Positions 46,221 to 55,313 of a stretch of 64,000 bases of DNA are shown here, piece by piece. A program made the position numbers and the translations under genes. The DNA is from Leptolyngbya sp. SIO1E4. GTDB lineage: Bacteria; Cyanobacteriota; Cyanobacteriia; Phormidesmidales; Phormidesmidaceae. Each line of letters starts with the position of its first letter. The stretch's first letter is position 1. Under the pieces are notes generated by a model, which was not told the DNA's origin, did not search any database, and saw nothing but the letters and a program-made list of their open reading frames with translations. The DNA lies in assembly GCA_010672825.2 (NCBI GenBank), contig JAAHFU020000001.1, positions 1,240,001 through 1,304,000 on the forward strand, in the 5' to 3' direction.

Positions 46221-47330
46221 ATGACTCAAACTACGACAATGATTGCCGAACAGACTTTACCCAAGGGTAAGCTACCGCCAGAAGATAACTTGCTAGCGTT
46301 ACTTGCCTATTACGACCAACATCTCTCACAAGATCCCAACTCAGCCGAACTGTGGCGACAACGCAGTTACTGTTTGGCCCGTTTAGGGCGATATCAAGAG
46401 GCAATCGACAGCTACCAAAAAACGCTCGCCTTGATTGATGATGATGCGCGGGTTTGGTGCAACTATGCCAGTGCGTTGGCGGCTGGCGGCTACCTCAATG
46501 AGGCAGTGGGCGCCTATGACCGTTCGCTAGATTTAAACCCGACCTATACGAATGCCTGGCGACGGCGAGGGAACGTATTTTATTGCCTGGGCAAATATGC
46601 CCGCGCTATCGAAAGCTATGACCAGGCGCTTGCCCTATCGTCTACAGATAGCCGCCTCTGGTACGGCAAGGGGCTAGCCACCTACCAGCTCCAGCAGGTT
46701 GATCAGGCGATTCAGTATTTCAAGATTGCGATTGAAAACAATACCGACAATCCTGAACCCTATCGCTCTTTGATTTACGCCCTCATTTGTCAAAAGCGCC
46801 ATGATGAGGCCCTACAGTACATAGAGCCGCTCATGAAGAAAGGGTGCAATGATGCCTATCTTCATCGCTGCTATGGCTATTTATTGCAGCAACGGGGTAA
46901 TGTGAAGGGTGCCTTGCAGCAGGTGCAACAGGCAATCTGTCTAGAGCCGGAAAATGCTGATGTGTGGTTTCGATTAGGGCTCACGTTGACGCGACTTAGG
47001 AATTATTCAGAGGCCCATAATGCCTTTAGAGAGGCCTTAAAGCGGCAAGCCTATCATGCCGATGGCTGGTTAGCATTGGGGATGATTCTGCGGAAGCTCT
47101 CTGCCTATGAAGACGCCATTGCCGCCTTTGACAAGGCGCTGGCGATCGCCCCAAATCATCCTTTAGCGTTCTTTCATCAAGCATGCTGTCATGCGTCTCT
47201 GGGGAGACCTGATTGGGCACTTGAACACCTCAGGCGAGCGATTTCTCTAGATGCCAAAACATACGTCCGCAAAGCTGAGCGAGAACCCGCCTTGAGTGAA
47301 CTGAAAGCGCGATCGGCTGTGGCGTATTAA
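46221..47330 (+). CDS. TPR-repeat protein
   Basis: 369 residues made almost wholly of tetratricopeptide units of about 34 residues: AELWRQRSYCLARLGRYQEA, NAWRRRGNVFYCLGKYARAI, DSRLWYGKGLATYQLQQVDQ, DAYLHRCYGYLLQQRGNVKG, DVWFRLGLTLTRLRNYSEAH, DGWLALGMILRKLSAYEDAI and HPLAFFHQACCHASLGRPDW. Roughly nine units. No signal peptide or membrane helix. A scaffold for protein partners; partners unknown. Confidence 0.88.
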   Translation: MTQTTTMIAEQTLPKGKLPPEDNLLALLAYYDQHLSQDPNSAELWRQRSYCLARLGRYQEAIDSYQKTLALIDDDARVWCNYASALAAGGYLNEAVGAYDRSLDLNPTYTNAWRRRGNVFYCLGKYARAIESYDQALALSSTDSRLWYGKGLATYQLQQVDQAIQYFKIAIENNTDNPEPYRSLIYALICQKRHDEALQYIEPLMKKGCNDAYLHRCYGYLLQQRGNVKGALQQVQQAICLEPENADVWFRLGLTLTRLRNYSEAHNAFREALKRQAYHADGWLALGMILRKLSAYEDAIAAFDKALAIAPNHPLAFFHQACCHASLGRPDWALEHLRRAISLDAKTYVRKAEREPALSELKARSAVAY

Positions 47331-47356
47331 AGTATCCAGACGGCTTGTGGCAACTG

Positions 47357-47452
47357 CGATAGGGCATTGTTCGCTTGAGTCTAGGACATCTGGAGCAGGG
47401 CAGGGGCAAGGGTTTAGGGTCTACAGGTGTGCCTTAGCCGGGTGCAAATCGC
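47357..47452 (+). repeat. Repeat A, diverged copy
   Basis: GCGATAGGGCATTGTTCGCT ... GGTTTAGGGTCTACAGGTGT ... ATCGCTATCG. Ends carry CGATAG on each side in inverted orientation. Confidence 0.6.
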
Positions 47453-47552
47453 TATCGTTTTTAACCTCTATAGCTGTGCAACCTTCTCATAAATCTCCTT
47501 CGCTTGGGAGACCCATCAGGGGAAAAACTACTAAAGTTAGAAATCTTAAGAA

Positions 47553-47624
47553 TGGCTCAGGCGTGATTTGAACACGCGACCAAGGGCTTATGAGTCCCCT
47601 GCTCTACCACTGAGCTACTGAGCC
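47553..47624 (-). tRNA. tRNA-Met (CAU)
   Basis: Read on the minus strand: acceptor GGCTCAG/CTGAGCC, D-arm GCTC-GAGC, T-arm GCGTG TTCAAAT CACGC, anticodon loop CTCATAA giving CAU. The anticodon stem has a G-U pair and an A-G mismatch next to the loop. No CCA is encoded. Elongator Met is most likely; Ile with modified CAU cannot be excluded. Confidence 0.93.
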
Positions 47625-47696
47625 AAGGTGCTGTTTTAGCAACTTGAGTAATTTAACACAGAATTGAACCAAACTTACCGCTCGCAGCCGCCTTTA

Positions 47697-47785
47697 TAGG
47701 CGTGTTCAGTTGAGTTCAGTACACCTGGGTTATGAGAGGGTCTAGGGTATGGGAGATAGGGTGTGCTTTATCCAAATAGGCGTTA
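47697..47785 (+). repeat. Repeat A copy
   Basis: TAGGCGTGTTCAGTTGAGTT and GGGTCTAGGGTATGGGAGAT with a TA before it; ends near AGGCGTTAT. Third copy within 4.2 kb counting 43.6 and 47.4 kb. Confidence 0.7.
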
Positions 47786-47833
47786 TTTCACATCGGGATG
47801 ATTCCTCACCAATAAGAATATTACGCCCCCTTC

Positions 47834-48916
47834 TCAGCCCGTGTTCAAGATTGCGCGCACGAACCATGCCAACAGCGCCCCAGAAACCAAGCCCGCCGTA
47901 GCAGTCCCCCCTAAAATCCAAAACACTTGCCTGGGTCGCAAGTGTTCATCCAGTTTTTCACCAGCCCAAACCACAGCCACAACCCCAAACCAAGCCGCGG
48001 GCCCAACCACAAACCAAACCCAAACCCAATCCCCAGCCACAGCCACAACCATAGCCACAACCATAGCCCCAGCCAAAGCCACAGCCAAAGCCCCAGCCAA
48101 AGCCCAATCCCAAGCCACAGCCACAGCCAAAGCCACAGCCAAAGCCCCAGCCAAAGCCCCAGCCAAAGCCCCAGCCTCAATAGTGAGATAACCTTGAACA
48201 CCATAGAGAGCAAAGATAACTGTTAACGGAAGCCATGGGATATCTATCGGTGGAGATCGTCTACTTCTGCGAGAAATAACTGAAGATTGGGGAGTTTTTC
48301 TAACGGGTGCTCCGACTGGTCGCCTACTCTCAACCTGCAAGGTTCGATGCGCTGTTTCAGCTGAAGACGGGGATGGAGATATTGGTGGAACAAAGTCAAT
48401 GACAGGCTGCTTTCGGGTCTGGCGAGCTTCCGAAGACAGGTTGTTATCAGCCGCAATATTTTGCTGGAGTGGAATTACCTCAGCCGTGTTTAATCGGCCC
48501 TCAGGCTTTTGCCCAGTAATGCCCCAGATGAGCTGTATCAGTGGGTCGGGCTGGCTTTGCCGAAAATCTACCCAGTGTCGATTGCGTAAAAAGATCGGCA
48601 ATTTTGGCTGTTGAGGAGCATATGACAGCATCACCGGAATCACCGGGCAGCCACGACGAATGAACTCCTGCAAAAACGCGTAAACTTCTTCGCTCTGCCA
48701 AGGGCCGAACCCCTGCTGCCCCACAAAAACAGCAGCGGCCCCAATACTTTCAATTTGTTGCTCTAAAGAAAATTGCCAGATCGCACCGGGCTGCAGTTCC
48801 CAGACATCTAACCAGGGCTTGAGGTTGTTTTGTTGAAGCTGCTGAGCAATCTCAATGACGGCAAGTTTATCTTCACTGTTGTGACACAGGAAAACATCAA
48901 ACTGCTGATCTGCCAT
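47834..48916 (-). CDS. TIR-domain protein with alanine-rich membrane segment
   Basis: 360 residues. TIR domain about 1-140: QFDVFLCHNSEDKLAVIEIA, WLDVWELQPGAIW, the BB-loop area, and GPWQSEEVYAFL, in which W73 and E77 fit the WxxxE pattern of NAD-cleaving TIR domains. A proline/serine-rich linker (about 165-230) leads to a very hydrophobic Ala/Val/Gly/Trp region (about 240-330), then a last helix (WILGGTATAGLVSGALLAWF). The DNA of the hydrophobic region is a tandem mosaic of CCAAAGCC/CCACAGCC hexamers and could vary in length. Likely a membrane-tethered NADase or signalling protein; a defence role is a guess from the TIR. Confidence 0.82.
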   Translation of the reverse strand: MADQQFDVFLCHNSEDKLAVIEIAQQLQQNNLKPWLDVWELQPGAIWQFSLEQQIESIGAAAVFVGQQGFGPWQSEEVYAFLQEFIRRGCPVIPVMLSYAPQQPKLPIFLRNRHWVDFRQSQPDPLIQLIWGITGQKPEGRLNTAEVIPLQQNIAADNNLSSEARQTRKQPVIDFVPPISPSPSSAETAHRTLQVESRRPVGAPVRKTPQSSVISRRSRRSPPIDIPWLPLTVIFALYGVQGYLTIEAGALAGALAGALAVALAVAVAWDWALAGALAVALAGAMVVAMVVAVAGDWVWVWFVVGPAAWFGVVAVVWAGEKLDEHLRPRQVFWILGGTATAGLVSGALLAWFVRAILNTG

Positions 48917-49143
48917 CCGTTAACTGCTCCTGTAAGCTTCGGTCAGGCATTGAGAAGAATAAGGCAAATGGCTGTCATCAATCAGTCGTCAATCAGAAGT
49001 CACTGTGCACCTGCCTATTTCTATCTTAAATAGACCAAACTAGCCAAGCCCCATAACTTTTGTGGTCTGATGCAAAGTGGTAGAAATACATCTAGTGATG
49101 TACCAGGCTGATGCAGTAACCCGACGAGCATCATGACGCCCTC

Positions 49144-49769
49144 GTGAAGCAGGATATCCCACAGTTCAAAAACTTGTGTTTAACCGGGTTCGATATTGTC
49201 TGCAGCAAAGTAGGTAATCCCAAAGCGGCCCTGCCCCAAGACAGCCTCAATCGTGTATCTGCTGTTCTGTATTTGACTTCAATCTCACCGTTATGGATGC
49301 CTTTTCATCTGAGGGGGCTCGATGCGAGTTGGTTATTTTTCCCATTCTTCGAGAAATCTATAAGCGTTACACAGATGAGACTGCACTCTGGGTGCAAAAA
49401 TCATTTGCTGTCGATGCAAAGCTAAGCAGTACGCCAGACTACATGATTTCTCGCAAGCCTGAATTGGGCAAAACAATTTTGGAATCGCCTCTCTTACTAT
49501 TAGTTGAAACCAAGCGAAATGACTTTGAACAAGGCTGGGGGCAATGTCTTGCTGAACTCATTGCCCCCAGCCTTAATCATCATTCTCGCCCCGTTTATGG
49601 GATCGTGACTGATGGGAAATTGTGGGAGTTTGGACGGTTGCAGGATCAGGTATTTACAAAAAATGCAGCCAGCTACACCATTAGCAATTTAGAAACTTTA
49701 TTTTGCGTACTCAATGGCTTACTAGATCTAGCCACTCAAAATTTAGAGGTTCCAGCGCTGGCTGAGTAG
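49144..49769 (+). pseudogene. Frameshifted PD-(D/E)XK-like gene
   Basis: Two frames join into one protein. Frame one (GTG 49144) gives DIPQFKNLCLTGFDIVCSK and ...DSLNRVSAVL; then the reading must shift at about 49268-49275 to VFDFNLTVMDAFSSEGARCE and onward to 49769. A net loss of 3n+1 nt explains this. The second part has TPDYMISRKPELGKTILESP and VETKRNDFEQGWGQCLAELI, the D...ExK spacing of restriction-like nucleases. A shorter protein from ATG 49293 (158 residues) could still be made. The broken state could also be a sequencing error; the next gene is on the same strand but 136 nt away. Confidence 0.7.
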
Positions 49770-49905
49770 AAGTCGCCTGGGAGCATCATTCAGCCACCGC
49801 TGTCGGTGCTTGTTGCGCATGATTAACCACCGTGGTCGTCCCTTTTAGCGCCTGACTATCATCGTTAAATGGCAGTAATGTTCCATCCCCACGACGGACT
49901 CCCTC

Positions 49906-52900
49906 ATGACGAAACAACAGTCTGGCTACTATCGGTTTCCGACCATTCGCGGCGATCGCGTCGTCTTTGTCTGCGAAGACGACCTGTGGAGCGTTCCGGT
50001 TAGCGGCGGTGTCGCCATGCGGCTGACTGCAAACCTGGGGGAAGTCAGTCATCCGGCCCTGTCTCCCGACGGTAGCCAACTCGCCTTTATCGGGCGTGAA
50101 GAGGGCAATGCGGAAGTTTACGTCATGCCTGCCACCGGAGGAAACGCGAAACGACTCACCTTCTTAGGGGCAGACACCGCCGTCTCAGGCTGGAGCCCAG
50201 ACGGACAGTCCATTATTTTTGTCAGCAACGCCAGTGAACCGTTTCCGCGACTGGTGCAGCTCTATACCATCAGCGCCGAGGGCGGGCTGCCGCAGCGGTT
50301 GCCCTACGGCATGGCTCACACCGTCTCATTTGGCCCCCAGGGTAAAGCCGTTGTAGGAAGGAATATTGCCGACCCCGCTCGCTGGAAGCGCTATCGCGGC
50401 GGGCGGGCAGGCGTGCTGTGGGTCGATGCCACTGGCACCGGGCAGTTTGAAAAACTGCTAGATATTCAGGGTAATCTGGCCTCCCCGATGTGGATTGGCG
50501 ATCGCATTTATTTCATTTCTGACCACGAGGGTATCGGCAACCTGTATTCCTGCACGCCAACGGGCCAAGACCTGCAGCCCCTCACTGAACACCGAGAATA
50601 CTACGTTCGCAATGCTGCCACCGACGGCCAGCGGATTGTTTATCATGCAGGCGCGGCGCTGTTCTGCATTGATGTGGTATCTGGGGCTCACCACGAAATT
50701 GAGATCGCCTTTCACAGCCCTCAAGTTCAGCGACAGCGCAAATTTATCGAGACGGGCAAATACCTAGAAGATTACGCCCTGCATCCCGATGGTCACTCCA
50801 CCCTGATTACCAGCCGGGGCCAGAGCGTTTATTTTGGCAACTGGGAAGGGGCCGTGACGCCGCTGGGGCAGCCCGGAGTGGGGCGCTATCGGCTCACCAA
50901 CTGGCTGCAGGATGGGATTCGGGTTGTAACTGTGTGCGATCGCAGCGGCACGGAAACCCTAGAAATCCTGAGCTCTGATTTCGATGTCGCCCCCATTCCC
51001 CTCACCGGGCTCGACCTGGGCCGAGCGACGGCCCTCAAAGTTTCCCCCGTCGCCGATCAGGTGGTGCTCTCAAACCATCGTCACGAGCTGATCTGGGTAG
51101 ACCTCGACAGTCAGCAACAGCGGGTTCTCGACCACAGCCCCTATAACCGAATCTATGGGTTTAACTGGTCTCCCGATGGGCAATGGGTGGTCTATGGCTG
51201 TAGCGAAGCCCAGTACACCGCTTCTATCAAGCTCTGCCGAATCAGCGATGGTGAGACCTATCGTCTAACGCCGCCACGGTTCTTAGATTTTGCCCCTACG
51301 TTTGATCCCCAGAGCAAATTCATCTACTTTCTGTCAGTGCGTGAGTTCAACCCTGTCTACGACAGCGTGTATTTTGATCTGAACTTTCCTAAGGCGACGC
51401 GACCATTTCTGATTTCGCTGCAAAAAGAGACCCCATCGCCCTTTATCCCCGTCCCCAAACCCTTGGCAGACGGGAATGGCAAAGACCCCAAAGCCCCGTC
51501 AACATCAGAGCCAAAATCAGACGGCCCTGGCGCAGAGTCCTCATCATCCACCGATAATCCTCCAGTTCAGGACGATGCTGTGCCACCCGTGACTATTGAG
51601 TTTGAGGGTATCGAGCAGCGGGTCGTGGGCTTCCCCGTTCCAGAGGGGCGCTATCGCCAAATCTGGGGCATCAAAGACAAGGTGCTATTTAGCTCAGTAC
51701 CGGTAAAAGGCAGTCTGGGGAAAAACTGGTTCAGTACCAAACCTCCGGCTGAGGCCAAAATTGAGATTTACGATTTCACCACCCACACCTGTGAACTGGT
51801 GGCTAAAAAAGTCACTGACTTTAAGGTTGCCAAGGATCATCGCACGCTGATTTATCGGTCTGGCGATCGCCTGCGGGTTTGTGCTGCCAAGGCCCAACCA
51901 ACCACCCGAAACTCCCAAGGCAATGGCAATGCAGAGGCCAATAAGCCTAGCCGCAAAACGGGCTGGCTTGATCTCAAACGCGTGCGCATTTCTGTATTGC
52001 CCCAGCAAGAGTGGCAGCAAATGTTTCGGGAGATCTGGCGGCTGCAGCAAGAGCATTTTTGGACGCCCGACCTATCCGGAGTCGATTGGGAGCGCGTCTA
52101 TCAGCGATATCGTCCCTTGTTAGATCGGGTCTCCACCCGATCCGAATTCTCTGATCTGGTGTGGGAAATGCAGGGAGAACTGGGCACCTCCCATGCCTAT
52201 GAAATTGGCGGTGACTACCGCAAAGAACCTGAATACCCCCTCGGGTTCCTGGGAGCAGACTTTACCTACGATGCTGCTGTTGCAGCCTATCGCATCACTC
52301 ACATTGCCCAGGGCGATAGCTGGACTGACCAGGCCTCACCTCTGCGGCAAATTGGCTTAAATATGCAGGTGGGGGATCTGCTTTTAGCGGTAGATGGGCA
52401 GCGCCTAAGTCAGCATGTAGCACCCCATGAACGCCTGGTACATCAGGCCAACTGCCCGGTGCAGCTTACGGTTGCCAATCGAGAGGGGCAGAACCGCCGC
52501 ACGGTGACCGTTAAAACATTGAAAAATGAAAGCCGACTCCGCTATCGCGAGTGGGTAGAGCGCAACCATCAAGCGGTTGCTGAAGCCACTGAAGGACGGG
52601 TGGGTTACGTGCATATCCCGGATATGGGGCCTGCGGGGTACGCAGAGTTTCACCGCTACTACTTCGCTGAGGTACACAAACAAGGGTTAGTTGTGGATGT
52701 CCGCTTTAATCGCGGGGGCCATGTTTCCCAATTGATTCTCGAAAAATTGGCTCGACAACGGATTGGTTATGACGTACCCCGCTGGGCACAACCAGAACCT
52801 TACCCCTTTGATTCAATCTTGGGGCCGATTGTCGCCGTTACCAACGAACATGCCGGTTCCGATGGCGACATTTTTAGCCACTGCTTCAAGCTCATGGGCA

Positions 52901-53202
52901 TTGGCCCACTGATTGGAACTCGCACCTGGGGGGGCGTCATTGGGATTTCACCCAGCCAGCGTCTGGTAGATCTGAGCATTGTTACTCAGCCCGAATATTC
53001 TTTCTGGTTTAAAGATGTGGGCTGGAAGGTAGAAAACTACGGCACCGATCCGGATATTGAAATAGACATCCCACCTCACGATTGGGCCCAAGGGAAAGAT
53101 CCCCAGCTAGACACCGCCATTCAAATCATTTTCAAGGAGCTAGCGCAGACCCCTGTCAAACTGCCGGAGTTTGGCGATCGCCCCCAGCTGCATTTGCCGT
53201 AA
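49906..53202 (+). CDS. Tricorn-type protease (S41 family with PDZ)
   Basis: 1098 residues. Propellers: about 1-320 six- or seven-bladed WD-like (SPDGSQLAFIGREEGNAEVY, SGWSPDGQSIIFVSNASEP) and a second to about 560, then an acidic/proline-rich linker (about 510-560). Core: DLKRVRISVLPQQEWQQMFR, a PDZ domain (AQGDSWTDQASPLRQIGLNM), and the S41 protease. Catalytic elements known from tricorn are visible: TSHAYEIGGDY (Ser-His) and NEHAGSDGDIF (nucleophile Ser). It degrades peptides produced by other proteases. No signal peptide, so cytosolic, as expected for tricorn. Confidence 0.93.
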   Translation: MTKQQSGYYRFPTIRGDRVVFVCEDDLWSVPVSGGVAMRLTANLGEVSHPALSPDGSQLAFIGREEGNAEVYVMPATGGNAKRLTFLGADTAVSGWSPDGQSIIFVSNASEPFPRLVQLYTISAEGGLPQRLPYGMAHTVSFGPQGKAVVGRNIADPARWKRYRGGRAGVLWVDATGTGQFEKLLDIQGNLASPMWIGDRIYFISDHEGIGNLYSCTPTGQDLQPLTEHREYYVRNAATDGQRIVYHAGAALFCIDVVSGAHHEIEIAFHSPQVQRQRKFIETGKYLEDYALHPDGHSTLITSRGQSVYFGNWEGAVTPLGQPGVGRYRLTNWLQDGIRVVTVCDRSGTETLEILSSDFDVAPIPLTGLDLGRATALKVSPVADQVVLSNHRHELIWVDLDSQQQRVLDHSPYNRIYGFNWSPDGQWVVYGCSEAQYTASIKLCRISDGETYRLTPPRFLDFAPTFDPQSKFIYFLSVREFNPVYDSVYFDLNFPKATRPFLISLQKETPSPFIPVPKPLADGNGKDPKAPSTSEPKSDGPGAESSSSTDNPPVQDDAVPPVTIEFEGIEQRVVGFPVPEGRYRQIWGIKDKVLFSSVPVKGSLGKNWFSTKPPAEAKIEIYDFTTHTCELVAKKVTDFKVAKDHRTLIYRSGDRLRVCAAKAQPTTRNSQGNGNAEANKPSRKTGWLDLKRVRISVLPQQEWQQMFREIWRLQQEHFWTPDLSGVDWERVYQRYRPLLDRVSTRSEFSDLVWEMQGELGTSHAYEIGGDYRKEPEYPLGFLGADFTYDAAVAAYRITHIAQGDSWTDQASPLRQIGLNMQVGDLLLAVDGQRLSQHVAPHERLVHQANCPVQLTVANREGQNRRTVTVKTLKNESRLRYREWVERNHQAVAEATEGRVGYVHIPDMGPAGYAEFHRYYFAEVHKQGLVVDVRFNRGGHVSQLILEKLARQRIGYDVPRWAQPEPYPFDSILGPIVAVTNEHAGSDGDIFSHCFKLMGIGPLIGTRTWGGVIGISPSQRLVDLSIVTQPEYSFWFKDVGWKVENYGTDPDIEIDIPPHDWAQGKDPQLDTAIQIIFKELAQTPVKLPEFGDRPQLHLP

Positions 53203-53209
53203 AATCCCA

Positions 53210-53563
53210 TCACGTCTGAAGTCGCAATCGCTGCCCTTGATATGCACTGGCATCAAAAACCTGCATGAGAGTCCCAAAGCCCTCTACTTCAGGGGTTTGG
53301 GCGCGAACCGTACCACTGGCGCTACCGCGATAGGCGAGGGTGAGATCGGCTCCCATGGCGTAGTCTTCGGGATGACTTCCGGCTTCAAGCCACTGTGATA
53401 AAGACACAAGTTCTGCAGCATTCGGCTGAGATGGACGGGTTTCTTGCGCGATCGCCCTTAAGCCCAGTGGGTTACTCAAGAAGTAGCTGCCCAGGGCAAC
53501 AGAGCCGATTAAACCTGATATCAGGAGTATGCCTGCTCGTGATTTAGACAGATGATGAAACAT
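53210..53563 (-). CDS. Exported protein, C-terminally truncated relative of a larger family
   Basis: From ATG 53563, with GGAGG nine bases ahead, it has 117 residues; an upstream in-frame ATG at 53623 is less likely. Signal peptide or anchor at about 8-30 (RAGILLISGLIGSVALGSYF). The rest (FVSLSQWLEAG-like LSQWLEAGSHPEDYAMGADL, EGFGTLMQVFDASAYQGQRL) follows the pattern of longer proteins in which this YxGxRxR strand continues, yet a stop falls after RLRLQT. The downstream 3' end overlaps nothing but sits 7 bp from the tricorn stop, so the missing part may have been deleted. Confidence 0.58.
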   Translation of the reverse strand: MFHHLSKSRAGILLISGLIGSVALGSYFLSNPLGLRAIAQETRPSQPNAAELVSLSQWLEAGSHPEDYAMGADLTLAYRGSASGTVRAQTPEVEGFGTLMQVFDASAYQGQRLRLQT

Positions 53564-53623
53564 GGCTTCAAACCTCCATACCGCTTTAAGCCTAGTGTGG
53601 GCTGTCGGGTAGGAAGCGACCAT

Positions 53624-53945
53624 ACAGGATCGCTACTTTAAGCGTTAATTTAAGGCTGCCCAAGAAAATCAGCCATCTGCAGCCCTCCTTATTGAGCAAG
53701 ATAATTTGACGCGATTTCCCTTCTACAGATAGCTGGATATATTACAAATTTTCTGTAGTACCTCTCATCAAACGAATAGGGATACCCGTACAGAAAAGAA
53801 GGAACAGCGCTAAAGTTCATGGAATTTGATAGGGATATGCAGAAAATGCGATCGCATTTTCTGCATATCCCTATCAAATTCACCCTAGAAAAGCTTAACG
53901 AGGCAAAAATGCCCCCTTTCAACCCCTCATTTCTAGGGAGTTCTT
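53624..53945. other. Divergent region with large palindrome
   Basis: 322 bp. Holds the 60-bp palindrome at 53822-53881 and the GGGAG ribosome site of the repeat protein at about 53935. The left half is AT-rich. Confidence 0.6.
53822..53881. repeat. Perfect 60-bp palindrome centred on HIP1
   Basis: 30-base arms with no mismatch and no spacer: GAATTTGATAGGGATATGCA... mirrored, with GCGATCGC at 53848-53855 as the centre. It stands 64 bp before the start of the seven-repeat protein. In RNA it gives one long hairpin; in DNA it can form a cruciform. Confidence 0.95.
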
Positions 53946-55190
53946 ATGAATACTCGCAAGTTCGTCAGCCATATCACCCTCGGTTTTGTAATGGCCACCT
54001 CGACTCTGTCGATTCCCACGCTGGTCAATGCAGCTCAAACCAGCCCCTTAGGCTTACATACGGATTCAACACCTACCCTTTCAGCCCCTCTGACCCCATC
54101 CGGCAATCTGCTCGCTGAGGCCGGAGCTGCGATTCTACGGCAGGGTGACAGCGGTCATCAGGCTGGAATCGTCTCTGACATTGCCACCACCTATTCCTAT
54201 AGCTATGGCCAAACTATTACCGCCGTTCGCACCGCTGCAGGCACCCTCAAACTCGTGGGCTGGCAAGTCAATGGCAACGGTTCTGTGACCCGCACGGGCG
54301 ATAGTGGCGACCAGGCTGGGCAAGCATCCCAGATTGATATTGCAGCCGGTCGCTTAATCGTGACGGCAGTTCGTGCTGCCAACGGTCACTTAAAACTTAT
54401 CAGTTGGTCAGTCGGTAGCGATGGCAACATCAACCGCCGTGGCGACAGTGGTGATCAGGCTGGAACAGCCAGTCTGGTGAAGATCATGCAGCTTCATTCA
54501 AATATCTTTGTGACCGCAGTCCGAACTACCGAAGGCAGACTCAAACTCATTAGCTGGCAACTGACGAGCGATGGTGCTCTCCATCGCTTAGACGATAGCG
54601 GCAATGAAGCAGGGGCTGTGAGTGAAATTGCCCTCTCCGGCGAAAGCATTAATAACCGGCGCCACATCATTACGTCCGTGCGCGACAGCCAGGGCAATCT
54701 CAAGTTAATTGCCTGGGAAGTGTCGCCTCGGGGTGTGATCACGCGCCGGGGTGACAGCGGCAATCAAGCTGGAAATGCCCGCATGGTTCAAGCCGCCAAG
54801 GCTGGGGAGTACACGGTTACTAGCGTTCAAACCGCCACGGGCGACTTAAAGCTGATTAGCTGGTTAATTTCTCAAAATCCTAATGGCAGCATTAACATTG
54901 CCCGTGTTGATGATAGTGGTGATCAGGCCGGCCAAATTCAGGGAAATGCCCTTCTGCAACGCCCTGATGGAGCGGTCTCTGCGGTGAGAACAGCATCGGG
55001 TGATCTCAAACTGATTCGCTGGCAGATCACCCACGCAGGGGCGATCGCCCGCACAGGAGACAGCGGTCATCAGGCAGAGAGGGCCACACTCATTAATATC
55101 AGCGCTAATCATAACGGGGGGCAGGCACCCATCATCACTGCCGTAAGAACGGCACAGAACACCCTCAAACTGATTACCTGGGATGATTAA
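53946..55190 (+). CDS. Secreted protein of seven ~50-residue repeats, possible beta-propeller
   Basis: 414 residues. Signal peptide 1-30 (KFVSHITLGFVMATSTLSIP..., cleavage near VNAAQ). Then seven repeats start at GDSG-like motifs 67, 118, 167, 216, 269, 322 and 371 (spacing 49-53). Each unit: R.GDSG.QAG, a variable part, ITAVRTA.G.LKLISW, then ..G.I.R. Ends LKLITWDD, completing the last unit, so seven full units are present, which fits a seven-bladed beta-propeller (inference). No enzyme motif. AGGGAG five bases before the ATG. Not recognised as a named family. Confidence 0.83.
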   Translation: MNTRKFVSHITLGFVMATSTLSIPTLVNAAQTSPLGLHTDSTPTLSAPLTPSGNLLAEAGAAILRQGDSGHQAGIVSDIATTYSYSYGQTITAVRTAAGTLKLVGWQVNGNGSVTRTGDSGDQAGQASQIDIAAGRLIVTAVRAANGHLKLISWSVGSDGNINRRGDSGDQAGTASLVKIMQLHSNIFVTAVRTTEGRLKLISWQLTSDGALHRLDDSGNEAGAVSEIALSGESINNRRHIITSVRDSQGNLKLIAWEVSPRGVITRRGDSGNQAGNARMVQAAKAGEYTVTSVQTATGDLKLISWLISQNPNGSINIARVDDSGDQAGQIQGNALLQRPDGAVSAVRTASGDLKLIRWQITHAGAIARTGDSGHQAERATLINISANHNGGQAPIITAVRTAQNTLKLITWDD

Positions 55191-55231
55191 TCTTCCCAAA
55201 ATCTGGAAGATTGCGAGGCCGATGGGGTCTC

Positions 55232-55313
55232 ATGGGCATACAGCACACCCTAGACCCCAAAACCTAGACCCTGTCTAGCCCCAGACGTGCTGGACTCAAC
55301 TGAACAAGGCGAT
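55232..55313 (-). repeat. Repeat A copy
   Basis: Contains CAGCACACCCTAGACCCCAA and ACTCAACTGAACAAGGCGAT. Lies 42 bp after the seven-repeat protein gene. Confidence 0.75.

Noticed and set aside
47911-48226. Long repetitive frames on both strands within the TIR gene
   Set aside because: Low-complexity hexamers open several frames by chance; the TIR frame alone gives a sensible domain order.
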